Positions 47,854-56,705 of a stretch of DNA of 56,723 bases are shown here, piece after piece. Source of the stretch: Balneolaceae bacterium (GTDB lineage: Bacteria > Bacteroidota > Rhodothermia > Balneolales > Balneolaceae). The notes beneath the pieces are model-generated. The model was not told the DNA's origin. It did not search any database and saw only the letters and a program-made list of their open reading frames with translations. The first letter of the stretch is position 1; each line of letters begins with the position of its first letter. The DNA is taken from contig REDS01000104.1 in NCBI GenBank assembly GCA_007693395.1, positions 1-56,723 on the forward strand, read 5' to 3'. The position numbers and the translations under genes are program-made.

Positions 47854-48366
47854 ATGAACAACGAGCAAAAATATCTGATAACCGATTTCAGCAACCTTGC
47901 CGATCATAAATGGCAAATTGTAAACGATGGTGTGATGGGAGGCCTTTCCCAAAGTCATTTCCAGATTCAAGCGAACGGGCATGGCGTTTTTCTCGGAGAT
48001 GTTTCTCTTGAAAATAACGGCGGGTTTGCATCTGTTAAAAACGTGCAGTCCCTAAATCTTTACGGCTATTCCGGTATTTCGATTACCCACAAAGGAGATG
48101 GAAAACGCTACAGCTTTCGTTTCAGAACTCAGGGGCAGTCCGGGTTGAACCGGTGGGTTTACGAGCATCGATTTGATACCGAAAGCGGTGAACATGTCAT
48201 CACCCATCTGCCTTTCTCACAGTTTAAAGCTGTTTTTCGCGGGCGTGATGTACCTGATGCACCGCCACCCGATCTTCAAAACATCAAAGAGTTCGGCTTT
48301 TTGATTAGCAACAGCCAGGCAGGTAATTTCCGGCTTGAGATAGCAGAGATCTTGGCAGTGCAATAA
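47854..48366 (+). CDS. CIA30 family protein
   Basis: A 170-residue beta-rich protein of the CIA30/NDUFAF1 type. It opens with LITDFSNLADHKWQIVNDGVMGGLSQSHF (about 8-36), the hallmark of the family, and continues with FLGDVSLENNGGFASVKN and a galactose-binding-like fold. The mitochondrial member helps assemble complex I; the bacterial role is unknown. No complex I genes are in this window. It converges on a small unknown gene with eight bases between. Confidence 0.88.
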   Translation: MNNEQKYLITDFSNLADHKWQIVNDGVMGGLSQSHFQIQANGHGVFLGDVSLENNGGFASVKNVQSLNLYGYSGISITHKGDGKRYSFRFRTQGQSGLNRWVYEHRFDTESGEHVITHLPFSQFKAVFRGRDVPDAPPPDLQNIKEFGFLISNSQAGNFRLEIAEILAVQ

Positions 48367-48374
48367 ATTCACCC

Positions 48375-48662
48375 TTACGAGAAAAAGAGCTCTTCATCCA
48401 CCTCTTGTACCATTCTCCAGGTGAGAGTTTGTGCATCAAAAACAAGGTGAAAATAGCGCTCATCTTGTGTCTTAACCACATAATGATAGTGAAATGCCTT
48501 TCCAACCCGCTCCCGGTGCACTTGCCGGATCTGTGCAATTCTGTGCTTCTCTCCCTGCATCGTCTCAAAACGATAGGGTGTAATGTGGTGGGGAATTTCC
48601 GGGTGCCGAAAACTCCGGATCACATTGAGCACATTCACAGGCGGGTATTTTTCGTTATCCAT
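48375..48662 (-). CDS. Unknown small protein
   Basis: I do not recognise this 95-residue protein. It is soluble, His- and Arg-rich, with HYHYVVKTQDERYFHLVFDAQTLTWRMV forming an antiparallel strand pattern in the C-terminal half, similar to small one-domain proteins that resemble DUF6504-type sequences. The start is ATG at 48662. It lies 86 bases after the SRAP gene on the same strand. Confidence 0.6.
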   Translation of the reverse strand: MDNEKYPPVNVLNVIRSFRHPEIPHHITPYRFETMQGEKHRIAQIRQVHRERVGKAFHYHYVVKTQDERYFHLVFDAQTLTWRMVQEVDEELFFS

Positions 48663-48748
48663 AGAATCAGGTTACACATATATTATACATATATCAAGTA
48701 TCCGGATTCCATTTTTTAAAATAATCAGGTTGCCGGCAGATTCTGGTT

Positions 48749-49435
48749 TCAACTAAAAAGATCTCTGTATGGCTCCATCAGCTGTGGCCCCGAATTGCGT
48801 GCATTATTTACTTCCGTACCCACTCGGTAGTGGGTAATGGCATCATCGGGCCAGGGGCGCAGCAGATCTTGGAGAATACCCGGATTGCTGTTATTGGAAG
48901 GACTAAGCCAAGTTTCGGTTTCATCAGGCAAAAGAATAGCCGGCATGCGATCGTGCAGTTCGCCAACGGTTTTATTGGCCGCTGTAGTAATAATGGTAAA
49001 GCTGTTGGTGATCTCCCCTTCACCGCTTTTCCACTGTTCGTACAAACCGGCAAAACTGAGAGTTGAATAATCAGGTGAATAGATATAGTGGGGAATCTTG
49101 CCAGAGCTGCTTCGCTTCCATTCGTAAAATCCGCTTGCAGGCACAATACATCGCTGTGAAGAGAACGGCTTGCTGAATGAGCGCTTGCTTTGCAGGGTCT
49201 CTGCGCGGGCGTTAATCATAGAGTAGCCGGTATTGGAACTTTCGGCCCAGAATGGTACAAGTCCCCATCTGTAAGGTGCAATTATTCGCCGGTCTTCAGC
49301 CTGAAGTACTACAGGCATATACAGCGATGGCGCGATATTATAATTGGGTTCGAACTGGTACATGCCACCCGGGATGGCATGATAGGTTTTTTTTAGCTCT
49401 TCAAGCCGGGACTTCAGAACATATCTTCCACACAT
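48749..49435 (-). CDS. SOS response-associated peptidase, SRAP/HMCES family
   Basis: A 228-residue protein that forms a thiazolidine link to abasic sites in single-stranded DNA and protects them. The sequence starts MCGRY with Cys2, exposed after Met removal, as nucleophile. WGLVPFWA, INARAET and RCIVPASGFYEWKR complete the active site with the conserved Asn, Glu and His region. No LexA box was found upstream, so SOS control is not shown here. Confidence 0.95.
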   Translation of the reverse strand: MCGRYVLKSRLEELKKTYHAIPGGMYQFEPNYNIAPSLYMPVVLQAEDRRIIAPYRWGLVPFWAESSNTGYSMINARAETLQSKRSFSKPFSSQRCIVPASGFYEWKRSSSGKIPHYIYSPDYSTLSFAGLYEQWKSGEGEITNSFTIITTAANKTVGELHDRMPAILLPDETETWLSPSNNSNPGILQDLLRPWPDDAITHYRVGTEVNNARNSGPQLMEPYRDLFS

Positions 49436-49630
49436 AATGGCAGGATTGGCTTTTTTTTAACACAGCTGCGAAAAATTTATTTTAGCCGAAATTACAATAA
49501 TTACGGATGCATTTCATTTAACGGGGACAATGAAAGTAATTTATTACAATTAAAAGCAGAGATTTTTTCTTATCTGATTAAACTTTACCCTATTTTCAAT
49601 CCCTGATATTTCTTTGAACCATCAGTACTT

Positions 49631-50356
49631 ATGAACGAATCACTTGTAATTATACCAACCTATAATGAGGCTCATAATATTGGTCGATTGATCGATATCC
49701 TTTTGAGTTTAGAGATTGGTGTGGATGTTCTAATTGTTGATGACGGATCGCCTGATGGAACGGCTGATCAGGTAAAAAAGAAAATGAAACAATATGAAGA
49801 TAGAATTCATCTAATAGAGAGAAGCGGGAAGCTGGGACTGGGAACAGCATATGTAGCCGGTTTTAAATATGCACTGGAAAAAAAATATATCTATATCTGT
49901 GAAATGGATGCTGATTTTTCACACAACCCGACAGATATACCGCGCTTGATAAAAACCGTAAAAAATGGTGAAGCAGATGTGGCTGTAGGTTCACGGTATT
50001 CAAAAGGAATCAGTATTGTAAACTGGCCGCTAAGCAGGCTCATATTATCTTATGGTGCAAACTTATATGCCCGTTTTATTACAGGTTTGCCAATTAAGGA
50101 TACAACTGCCGGATTTAAATGCATCCAAAGAAAAGTTATTGAATCTATTAATCTTAACAAGATCAGTTCAAATGGCTACGCATTTCAGATTGAAATACAT
50201 TTCAGAGCCTGGAAGGCAGGCTTTACACTTAAGGAAGTGTCCATAATATTTAAAGAGAGAGAGGAAGGTGTCTCGAAAATGTCACGTTCTATTGTTAGAG
50301 AAGCCGTGTGGAGAGTTTGGAGCCTGAAATTCAAAAGCCTTGTGGGCACACTGTAA
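49631..50356 (+). CDS. Polyprenol-phosphate mannosyltransferase-like GT2 enzyme
   Basis: A 241-residue family 2 glycosyltransferase of the Dpm1 type that makes polyprenyl-phosphate mannose or glucose, a donor for GT-C transferases. VIIPTYNEAHNIGRLID (5-21), VDDGSPDGTADQV (36-48), the DxD-like EMDADFSHNP near 96-105 and VGSRYSKG near 118 are all present. It has no membrane helices, like the short bacterial version. It could supply the DUF2723 protein at 37980, but the link is inference. Confidence 0.88.
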   Translation: MNESLVIIPTYNEAHNIGRLIDILLSLEIGVDVLIVDDGSPDGTADQVKKKMKQYEDRIHLIERSGKLGLGTAYVAGFKYALEKKYIYICEMDADFSHNPTDIPRLIKTVKNGEADVAVGSRYSKGISIVNWPLSRLILSYGANLYARFITGLPIKDTTAGFKCIQRKVIESINLNKISSNGYAFQIEIHFRAWKAGFTLKEVSIIFKEREEGVSKMSRSIVREAVWRVWSLKFKSLVGTL

Positions 50357-50405
50357 GGAATGAATTAGCAGTGCGAATTCGTTTAGATCAACAAACAGCA
50401 CCATC

Positions 50406-50852
50406 ATGAAATTTCTTTTTTCAACAAAATTAGACGATCTGAAGTTTGTAGCGATACAGTTACTTCTACTAATGACTTTCGGGCTGGCTTCTCTCGGTAA
50501 ATGGAGAACCCAGAATATACCGGAAAGTTTTAGTGACAGATTTGGTGAAACATGGATGGCGGCACTCCCGGGGGACCTGTTTATTCCTTTTTATTCAATA
50601 GTTCTTCTTGAAACAGTAATTGCCCTTCTGATCGTAGTAAGTATTGTAAGAGCCGAGTGGCTGGCTAACAGTAATAAACTTTTTTTGAAGACAGGTTTAG
50701 TATTATCACTTTTTGTATTCGTTATGCTCGGTTACGGCCTCAGATTAACCGGTGACTTTGGAGGCGCCGCCAATCTGTTCTTTTATTTTGGAGCAACCCT
50801 GATTGCTCTTTTTGTAGTAGAGAACCAATTAAAAGAGAATAGAACCGAATGA
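50406..50852 (+). CDS. DoxX-like small membrane protein
   Basis: A 148-residue membrane protein with four helices (about 15-32, 58-80, 94-112 and 118-136). LLMTFGLASLGKWRTQNIPESFSDRFGETW is reminiscent of the DoxX/MauE family, but cysteines are absent, so it is a distant relative. Its last 24 bases overlap the end of the Memo gene on the other strand. Confidence 0.6.
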   Translation: MKFLFSTKLDDLKFVAIQLLLLMTFGLASLGKWRTQNIPESFSDRFGETWMAALPGDLFIPFYSIVLLETVIALLIVVSIVRAEWLANSNKLFLKTGLVLSLFVFVMLGYGLRLTGDFGGAANLFFYFGATLIALFVVENQLKENRTE

Positions 50853-52058
50853 GACGGCACTTTCGCGCTCGTGCTCATCCCACCAGTGGTAATTGATGAT
50901 TTCTCCCTTTTTATCAGGAAATGTGTTGAGATAGAGATAGAGTGGCGGAAATCCGCAAATGCGGGTTTCATCAAAGGATTTTGACAAGTGAGAAAGAATA
51001 CCTGATGGATTACCGTCAGAGGCAAACTCCAGAAAAGCATGATCATACTTTTCCACACTTCCTCTCATTTTATCAGCAGTTTTTTTATCACCAAACTTCT
51101 TGCCCACATGCGAGAGATCACCGCTAATGAGAAAGAAAGTATCTTCGTCATTTAATTCTTTAAGTTGGGATGAAAAGCTATCAATCTTCTCTTTGAGGTT
51201 TCCATTCGGCATATAAAACAGGTCATCAAATCCGGTAACAAGGATTGGCAGGATGGTGAAATCATGTTTCCAGATGGCAGATAAAAAGATAAGATGCATT
51301 TCGATGCTGTGCTCAATACGGTGGGCACGGTCATTCAGCGTGAATCCATTAACCGTGTTATTCTTAATCAGTTCATTGGTTGCAGCTGCATCAACAGGAA
51401 AAGATCTTCCTGGCAGCTGAAACATTTTATTGCTGCCAATGAATGGAGTATCAGCATACAGTTCGGGGAAAAATCCGGCATAGTGTGCTGTTGCAAGAAT
51501 AATTACTCGTTTTGGTTTTAAACCTTTTAGAAGTGAGAAGGATTGAGCATAAACGGATGCACCGACTCTGAGATCAATATGGGGAGCGTATAAGGCTTTG
51601 GCCTGTTTTACCGGTTCGCTTCTGTTTAGTGAGAGAATTTCATGCGTCTGCTGATTAAACAGATCGGGGTGCTCTGAATAGCTGATCCCGGCCAGTGATG
51701 GCAATCGTTCATCCATCGATTCGAAATCAGATTCAATCTCATTTTTTCTTTTTGTGAAGTTTTCTGACTGAAGGGCACTGTGCTTATCCAGCAGATGGAT
51801 AAAGGCGTGCAGATCATCAACGGATATTTGACCTTTTAGCAGTGAGGCCATTTGGTTGATAGAAATTGTTCCTGTAATGAGATTCAAAAGTGGTTCGACT
51901 GACCGATCAAGTGCAAAATCTGCAGGCATGTACCCCATCGAATCGAGAAAGTAGAGCAGTGAAGTTCCATTCTGTTCAACCGGAATGATGTCAATATCCC
52001 GTCGTATTTCCGGTACAGCACCGGTTAAAAAATCACCATTCAGAGGATCACTCTCCAC
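50829..52058 (-). CDS. Memo-like (AmmeMemoRadiSam system B) protein with N-terminal extension
   Basis: A 409-residue protein whose C-terminal part (about 150-409) is the Memo fold: APHIDLRVG (His160, Asp162), EHSIEMHL near 248-255 and SGDLSHVGKKFGDK near 312. These correspond to the metal-site residues of the family. The first 140 residues are extra and include a helical segment DRSVEPLLNLITGTISINQMA resembling a PqqD-like winged helix. Radical SAM and AMMECR1 partners are not adjacent. The start is GTG, with an 11-base overlap onto the end of nth. Confidence 0.75.
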   Translation of the reverse strand: MESDPLNGDFLTGAVPEIRRDIDIIPVEQNGTSLLYFLDSMGYMPADFALDRSVEPLLNLITGTISINQMASLLKGQISVDDLHAFIHLLDKHSALQSENFTKRKNEIESDFESMDERLPSLAGISYSEHPDLFNQQTHEILSLNRSEPVKQAKALYAPHIDLRVGASVYAQSFSLLKGLKPKRVIILATAHYAGFFPELYADTPFIGSNKMFQLPGRSFPVDAAATNELIKNNTVNGFTLNDRAHRIEHSIEMHLIFLSAIWKHDFTILPILVTGFDDLFYMPNGNLKEKIDSFSSQLKELNDEDTFFLISGDLSHVGKKFGDKKTADKMRGSVEKYDHAFLEFASDGNPSGILSHLSKSFDETRICGFPPLYLYLNTFPDKKGEIINYHWWDEHERESAVSFGSILF

Positions 52059-52740
52059 CAGCCTGGCCTCTCATTTTATAACACTCACACTTTTTTCCAT
52101 ACTTTACACAAATAGGATGTTCGGGTGGTGCAGAAAGACGGGCTTTGCACGCGTTTCTTCCATGAAAAATCAGAAGATGGGAAAGGTCAGTCCACAGCTC
52201 CCGTGGGAAAAGTGCCATTAAATCGCGCTCTATTTTATCGGTATTCTTTTTCTCTCTTGTAAACCCCAGCCGATTGGAAATACGTTTCACGTGGGTATCA
52301 ACCACAACACCCTCATTGATGTTAAATGCATTTCCCAGTACCACGTTTGCTGTTTTTCGGGCAGCTCCACGCAGTGTCAGGAGTTCGGCCATGGTTTGCG
52401 GAACCTCACCGTTGAACTCTTCAACAAGAGTCTTTGAAGCTTCCTTGAGAGAAAGTGCCTTGTTTCTGTAGAAGCCGGTTGTTCGTACAAGCTCTTCAAG
52501 CTCTTCGATTGGTGCCTCTGCCATCGTTTCTGGGGTGGGATAAGCTTCAAAAAGTGCTGGTGTTACTTTATTTACACGAACATCGGTACACTGCGCGCTC
52601 AAAATGGTGGCTATCAGAAGTTCGAACGGGTTTCGGTGATTTAACTCACAATGCGGATTAGGGTAGTGCTCAAGGAGTTCATCGAAAATTTTTCGTGCCC
52701 GCTCTTTCTGTTTCACTGTTTTTCTTGGAAGTTTTGCCAC
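52048..52740 (-). CDS. nth: Endonuclease III with unusual cluster cysteines
   Basis: A bifunctional DNA glycosylase/AP lyase for oxidised pyrimidines (230 residues). Lys129 and Asp148 (in VVDTHV), the catalytic pair, are present. The helix-hairpin-helix loop reads LRGAARKTA instead of the usual LPGVGRKTA. Cysteines at 198, 211, 218 and 220 have spacing 12-6-1 where the family has 6-2-5, so the 4Fe-4S cluster may be remodelled or absent. The start is GTG; no ATG fits. It overlaps the Memo gene by 11 bases. Confidence 0.9.
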   Translation of the reverse strand: MAKLPRKTVKQKERARKIFDELLEHYPNPHCELNHRNPFELLIATILSAQCTDVRVNKVTPALFEAYPTPETMAEAPIEELEELVRTTGFYRNKALSLKEASKTLVEEFNGEVPQTMAELLTLRGAARKTANVVLGNAFNINEGVVVDTHVKRISNRLGFTREKKNTDKIERDLMALFPRELWTDLSHLLIFHGRNACKARLSAPPEHPICVKYGKKCECYKMRGQAGGE

Positions 52741-52833
52741 GATAATAAACTGGATTATAGTATTTTCAAAAGTTCGGTAATTGCCCGTATCTCTTCAAGC
52801 GAAGATACATAGTAAGGGTATCATTTTACCGTC

Positions 52834-52950
52834 ATGAAAAAAATCACATTTTGCCAGAAAATGGTTCCTCTTTGTGAAAAGATGTACCTTGTCATTTCAA
52901 AAAAATGTGATAAGATGCTGAAACAGACGGATGTAAAATCAGAAGAATGA
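52834..52950 (+). CDS. Small ORF coupled to the MFS gene
   Basis: A 38-codon ORF starting ATG-AAA-AAA (MKKITFCQKM) and ending in TGA at 52948-52950, which overlaps the ATG of the transporter as ATGA. It encodes a Lys-rich peptide with cysteines at 7, 14 and 25. The overlap suggests a leader peptide or a small partner protein. Codon use is not distinctive, so it may be chance. Confidence 0.35.
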   Translation: MKKITFCQKMVPLCEKMYLVISKKCDKMLKQTDVKSEE

Positions 52951-54200
52951 ACAGTAAGAAGGTTCTTGGTACCGTATTCGTGTTTACGGTTATCTACATT
53001 CTCAGTTTTGTTGACCGGCAGATTATTGCAGTGCTTGGCGTTCAAATAAGAGACTCACTTCTGCTAACCAATTTTCAGATTGGTTTATTGTACGGCCCTG
53101 CATTCTCCTTTGTTTATGCCCTGACAGGTATCCCAATGGGCCGCCTTGCAGACAGAACCTCGCGTAAGGTGATGATCTGTATTGGTCTTTTCATTTGGAG
53201 CTTCATGACAGTTCTTAGTGGTTTTGCCGCTTCTTTCACATTTTTAATTACTGCCCGTCTTTTTGTTGGGTTGAGCCAGGCTATGCTAAGCCCGGCAGTG
53301 TATTCGTACATGGCAGATACATTTTCGGCTGAAAAACGGGCTACCATATTTTCAATTTATGCAAGTGGGATATTTATTGGAATTGGCCTTTCATTCCTTG
53401 CGGGGGGTACTATTGCTTTGCAGTACGATTGGCGAATGGCATTGATTGTGGTTGGCTTGCCTGGCATCTTGCTGACGCCCTTTGTGTGGTGGTATCTTAA
53501 AGAGCCGGAGAGATCAGAAAGAGTACAGGTTGCTGAAAACTCTGCATTGAGTGAGATTATTGAAATGCTGAAAAAACCCGCCATTCGCTGGCATCTTATC
53601 GGCTTTTCGAGCCTTGCGTGTGTTGGTTATACTATTCTTGCCTTTGCAGGTAATGTATTTAATGATGTGTTTAACAGCCCGCAATATATTTCAAGATATG
53701 GGTGGTTTATGTTTGGTGTAGCGGCGACTGTGATACTATCCGGTAAAGCGGCCGACCAGTTAGCGAAAAAATCACCAAAAAGAAGGTTTTGGATGGGTAT
53801 TTTTGCAGCAACAGGGGGTATCCCTTTCTACTTTGTTGGCCTATTCAGCGAGAGCGTAGTAATGGCTTTCATCTGTATGGGTTTGGGGGTTTTGGTATCC
53901 TCTTCTTACAATGGCGTGGCAGCGGCACTGCTACAATATTTTGTTAAATCAAATCAGCGCGCTTTGGCAGGCGGGCTTTATCTTTTTGTGATAAGCATAG
54001 CAGGTTTCGGGTTGGGTCCGCCTTTGGCAGGTTGGCTTACAGACAGTGTTTTTACCGGATACTATGCCGTATCTTACGCCATCTTTACGATTATTCTTTT
54101 TTGCGCAGCCATAGCCGTAATTTCATTTCTAAGAGCAATGCAGTTTTATGATCTGGATGCGATTAAGGAATCCAATGAACCAAATTTTGAACATCGATAA
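52947..54200 (+). CDS. MFS transporter, Spinster-like
   Basis: A 12-helix major facilitator (417 residues). Helix 1 has FVDRQIIAVLGVQIRDSLLLTNFQIGLLYG, a signature of Spinster-related MFS members, and loop 2-3 has GRLADRTSRKVM, the usual MFS motif A. The second half repeats GKAADQLAKKSPKRRFW. The substrate is unknown; eukaryotic Spinster proteins move lysolipids or sphingosine phosphate. Nine bases separate it from the DUF368 gene. Confidence 0.88.
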   Translation: MNSKKVLGTVFVFTVIYILSFVDRQIIAVLGVQIRDSLLLTNFQIGLLYGPAFSFVYALTGIPMGRLADRTSRKVMICIGLFIWSFMTVLSGFAASFTFLITARLFVGLSQAMLSPAVYSYMADTFSAEKRATIFSIYASGIFIGIGLSFLAGGTIALQYDWRMALIVVGLPGILLTPFVWWYLKEPERSERVQVAENSALSEIIEMLKKPAIRWHLIGFSSLACVGYTILAFAGNVFNDVFNSPQYISRYGWFMFGVAATVILSGKAADQLAKKSPKRRFWMGIFAATGGIPFYFVGLFSESVVMAFICMGLGVLVSSSYNGVAAALLQYFVKSNQRALAGGLYLFVISIAGFGLGPPLAGWLTDSVFTGYYAVSYAIFTIILFCAAIAVISFLRAMQFYDLDAIKESNEPNFEHR

Positions 54201-54209
54201 TTTTTATTT

Positions 54210-55352
54210 GTGGATAGCGATAAAGCAGAAGATTTAAATAAAGATCAAACCGAGTGGAGAGAAACCCCATATCTGCTGATAAAAGGATTCCTGATGGGCT
54301 CGGCAGATATAGTGCCAGGGGTAAGCGGTGGCACCATGGCACTGATTACTGGGATTTACGACCGCTTTATTTTTGCCATAAAAAGCTTCGACTCAAAAGC
54401 AGTTGCAAGTGTACTGACGTTCAGGTTTAAAGAGCTCTTCAGCCAGATCCACTGGAAGTTTGTGATGCTTTTGGCTACAGGCGTAATCATGGCCGTTTTC
54501 TTTTTCACCAGAGTTGTACCGCTTCAGATCTATATGTTTACCCATCCTGAGTTGATATATGGAATATTTTTCGGGCTGATATTGGGGTCTATTTTTCTAC
54601 TTATCGCAGAGATCGACACCAAAGACAGAAATTGGAAATACAGTATCCCTCTGATTCTTGGAGCACTATTCGGTTTCTGGATTGTAACACTGGTTCCGGC
54701 TGATACACCTGAAACATTCTGGTTTGTTTTTCTTACCGGTTCGGTATCCATATCTGCAATGGTATTGCCGGGAATTTCCGGTTCGTACATCCTGCTGATT
54801 TTCAGAAAATACGATTACGTACTAATGCAGCTTAGCGCACTTGGCACATCGGATACATTTACAGCAATAGTGAACCTGATTCCTTTTGCACTTGGAGCAA
54901 TTACCGGCCTTGTTGTTTTCTCGCGGATACTTTCCTGGCTGCTGAAAAATTACTACACAGTTACAATAGTTGTACTTGTAGGATTTCTGGTGGGTTCGCT
55001 TTACGTAATCTGGCCGTACCAGGATCGTGAGTATACAGAAAGTGTACGTAGTGTAGAGATAATGTCTGTAAACGATCCGTTTGTGCTTGATTTATTGCAG
55101 CGCCAAGTACTGCCCGATACTCCGTACTACTACTATCTTGGAGATTTGGTAAATCCTGATGAACCGTCAATGGATGAAAAAAAAATTGAGGTTAAACGAG
55201 TTTCCAGAAAAATAATTAAATCATCACCCTTTCTTCCCTGGCTGAATGACAGGCGCGCCGATGATGATGTGCACACGGCAAACGGGCTTAAAGGTTTTTT
55301 GATCGGTATTCTTTTAATTTTTGGGATTTCTTACCTGAGAAACAGACAGTAA
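54210..55352 (+). CDS. DUF368 membrane protein, PopT-type
   Basis: A 380-residue membrane protein with about ten helices. MGSADIVPGVSGGTMALITGIYDR (30-53 in part) is the DUF368 signature, and PGISGSYILLIF near 190 repeats it in the second half. DUF368 proteins (PopT) recycle undecaprenyl phosphate across the membrane for wall synthesis. The loop at about 270-345 is charged and longer than I would expect. The start is GTG at 54210, and the gene follows the MFS gene in the same run. Confidence 0.88.
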   Translation: MDSDKAEDLNKDQTEWRETPYLLIKGFLMGSADIVPGVSGGTMALITGIYDRFIFAIKSFDSKAVASVLTFRFKELFSQIHWKFVMLLATGVIMAVFFFTRVVPLQIYMFTHPELIYGIFFGLILGSIFLLIAEIDTKDRNWKYSIPLILGALFGFWIVTLVPADTPETFWFVFLTGSVSISAMVLPGISGSYILLIFRKYDYVLMQLSALGTSDTFTAIVNLIPFALGAITGLVVFSRILSWLLKNYYTVTIVVLVGFLVGSLYVIWPYQDREYTESVRSVEIMSVNDPFVLDLLQRQVLPDTPYYYYLGDLVNPDEPSMDEKKIEVKRVSRKIIKSSPFLPWLNDRRADDDVHTANGLKGFLIGILLIFGISYLRNRQ

Positions 55353-55485
55353 AACGTTGCAATAGTATGGTCATCCGGACGGATTATGAATAAAAAGTTA
55401 TTCATGTCTGAAACTCTATAGTTATAGTTCTCAACTCTTTTCCGTATCATTAAGTAGTAACAGGAATTAATTATTAGGTAATATT

Positions 55486-56478
55486 ATGATTGAGTTAAAA
55501 AAGATTTTGGTACCAACAGACTTTTCAAAAGGAGCTGAAGTTGCGTATTCCGTTGCGCAGAATATTGCAAACACATTTGGCGGAAAAATTGATTTTATCC
55601 ATATCATACCTACAATTAAATATTTCAATGAGAGCTTAAAGCGTCTTGGTGTGCCGCTCGATATGAATAAAGATGTTTATCCCCGTATCATTGATGAGTC
55701 GGAATCTAAAATCAAAAAAGCGATGGATCAGTATCTGAAAGAGATAAATAAAGGCACTCATGTTGTTAAGATTGGCCGCCGTCCTTCAGAAACCATTATC
55801 GAATATGCAGCAGAAAATGGATATGATCTAATCATTATGGGTGCACGTGGTAAGGATGAATCGAGATTCACTCGCGGTGTTACTACCGAGCGTGTTATCA
55901 GAAAATCAAGAGTACCAGTATTTTCTGTGGATAGCCGTTTTGATAAAGACAAGATAAAGAATGTTGTACTAACCACAGATACATCAGAACTTTCGCTTTC
56001 TGCATTTCCTCTTGCAGTATCCATTGCAGATACCTTCGGGGCAGACCTTACCCTTTTCCATGTAATTGAGCTCTACGGAACCGTATCAGAAGATATTCCA
56101 AGAAATCCTGAAAAAGGTGAAGCTGTGTCTATCTACGAAGGAATTATTGACCGGATCAATTCGTATCTTACAAAACGAAAGTTCGATAATTTGCATGTTC
56201 AGCGAACCGGGGTAATGTTTGAAGATGAGGTAGTTATTTCAGAAGGAGATAGTAGCCGAAAAGTGCAGTTATTTACCAAAATTGAGAAAGGAATTTCGGC
56301 ACATTACGAAATTGAATCGTACTCTTCTGAACATGCAGACTTGGTGGTTATGGCCACCCACGGCCACAGTGGTTTTGCTCACCTTATTCTTGGGTCAACT
56401 GCAGAGAAGGTTGCTCAATATGTTAAAAAGCCGGTTATTACCATTCGCCCTGAGGAGAATGATTTCTCGAGTAGATAA
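55486..56478 (+). CDS. Tandem universal stress protein
   Basis: Two Usp domains (about 1-150 and 155-325) in 330 residues. The first opens KKILVPTDFSKGAEVAYSVA and has GARGKDESRFTRGVTTERVIRKSRVPVFSV; the second has THGHSGFAHLILGSTAEKVAQYVKKPVITIRP with an intact G-x2-G-x9-GST nucleotide motif. It probably binds ATP in the second half. It is followed by a strong terminator and looks like a single-gene unit. Confidence 0.92.
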   Translation: MIELKKILVPTDFSKGAEVAYSVAQNIANTFGGKIDFIHIIPTIKYFNESLKRLGVPLDMNKDVYPRIIDESESKIKKAMDQYLKEINKGTHVVKIGRRPSETIIEYAAENGYDLIIMGARGKDESRFTRGVTTERVIRKSRVPVFSVDSRFDKDKIKNVVLTTDTSELSLSAFPLAVSIADTFGADLTLFHVIELYGTVSEDIPRNPEKGEAVSIYEGIIDRINSYLTKRKFDNLHVQRTGVMFEDEVVISEGDSSRKVQLFTKIEKGISAHYEIESYSSEHADLVVMATHGHSGFAHLILGSTAEKVAQYVKKPVITIRPEENDFSSR

Positions 56479-56517
56479 AAATTGTAGCATAATATTTGTT
56501 GATAAAAAGTATCTGTT

Positions 56518-56549
56518 AAATACCCCGAATTCCGGGGTATTTTTTTTAT
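56518..56549 (+). terminator. Rho-independent terminator after the Usp gene
   Basis: AAATACCCCG (56518-56527) pairs perfectly with CGGGGTATTT (56533-56542) around the 5-base loop AATTC and is followed by a run of T to about 56547. It closes the Usp transcript 40 bases after the stop. Confidence 0.92.
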
Positions 56550-56705
56550 CATCATAACATAATTTAAATCAGGTTTTTTAAGGGTTGTTTTTTTTGTAAA
56601 AACATTGCATTATAGCCAACTAATTCATTCGCCGGTATAACCAGTTTTAACTATCATTCATCGTTAATCCGGCAGATTATTCAACTCTAAATAAATTCAA
56701 ATCGC

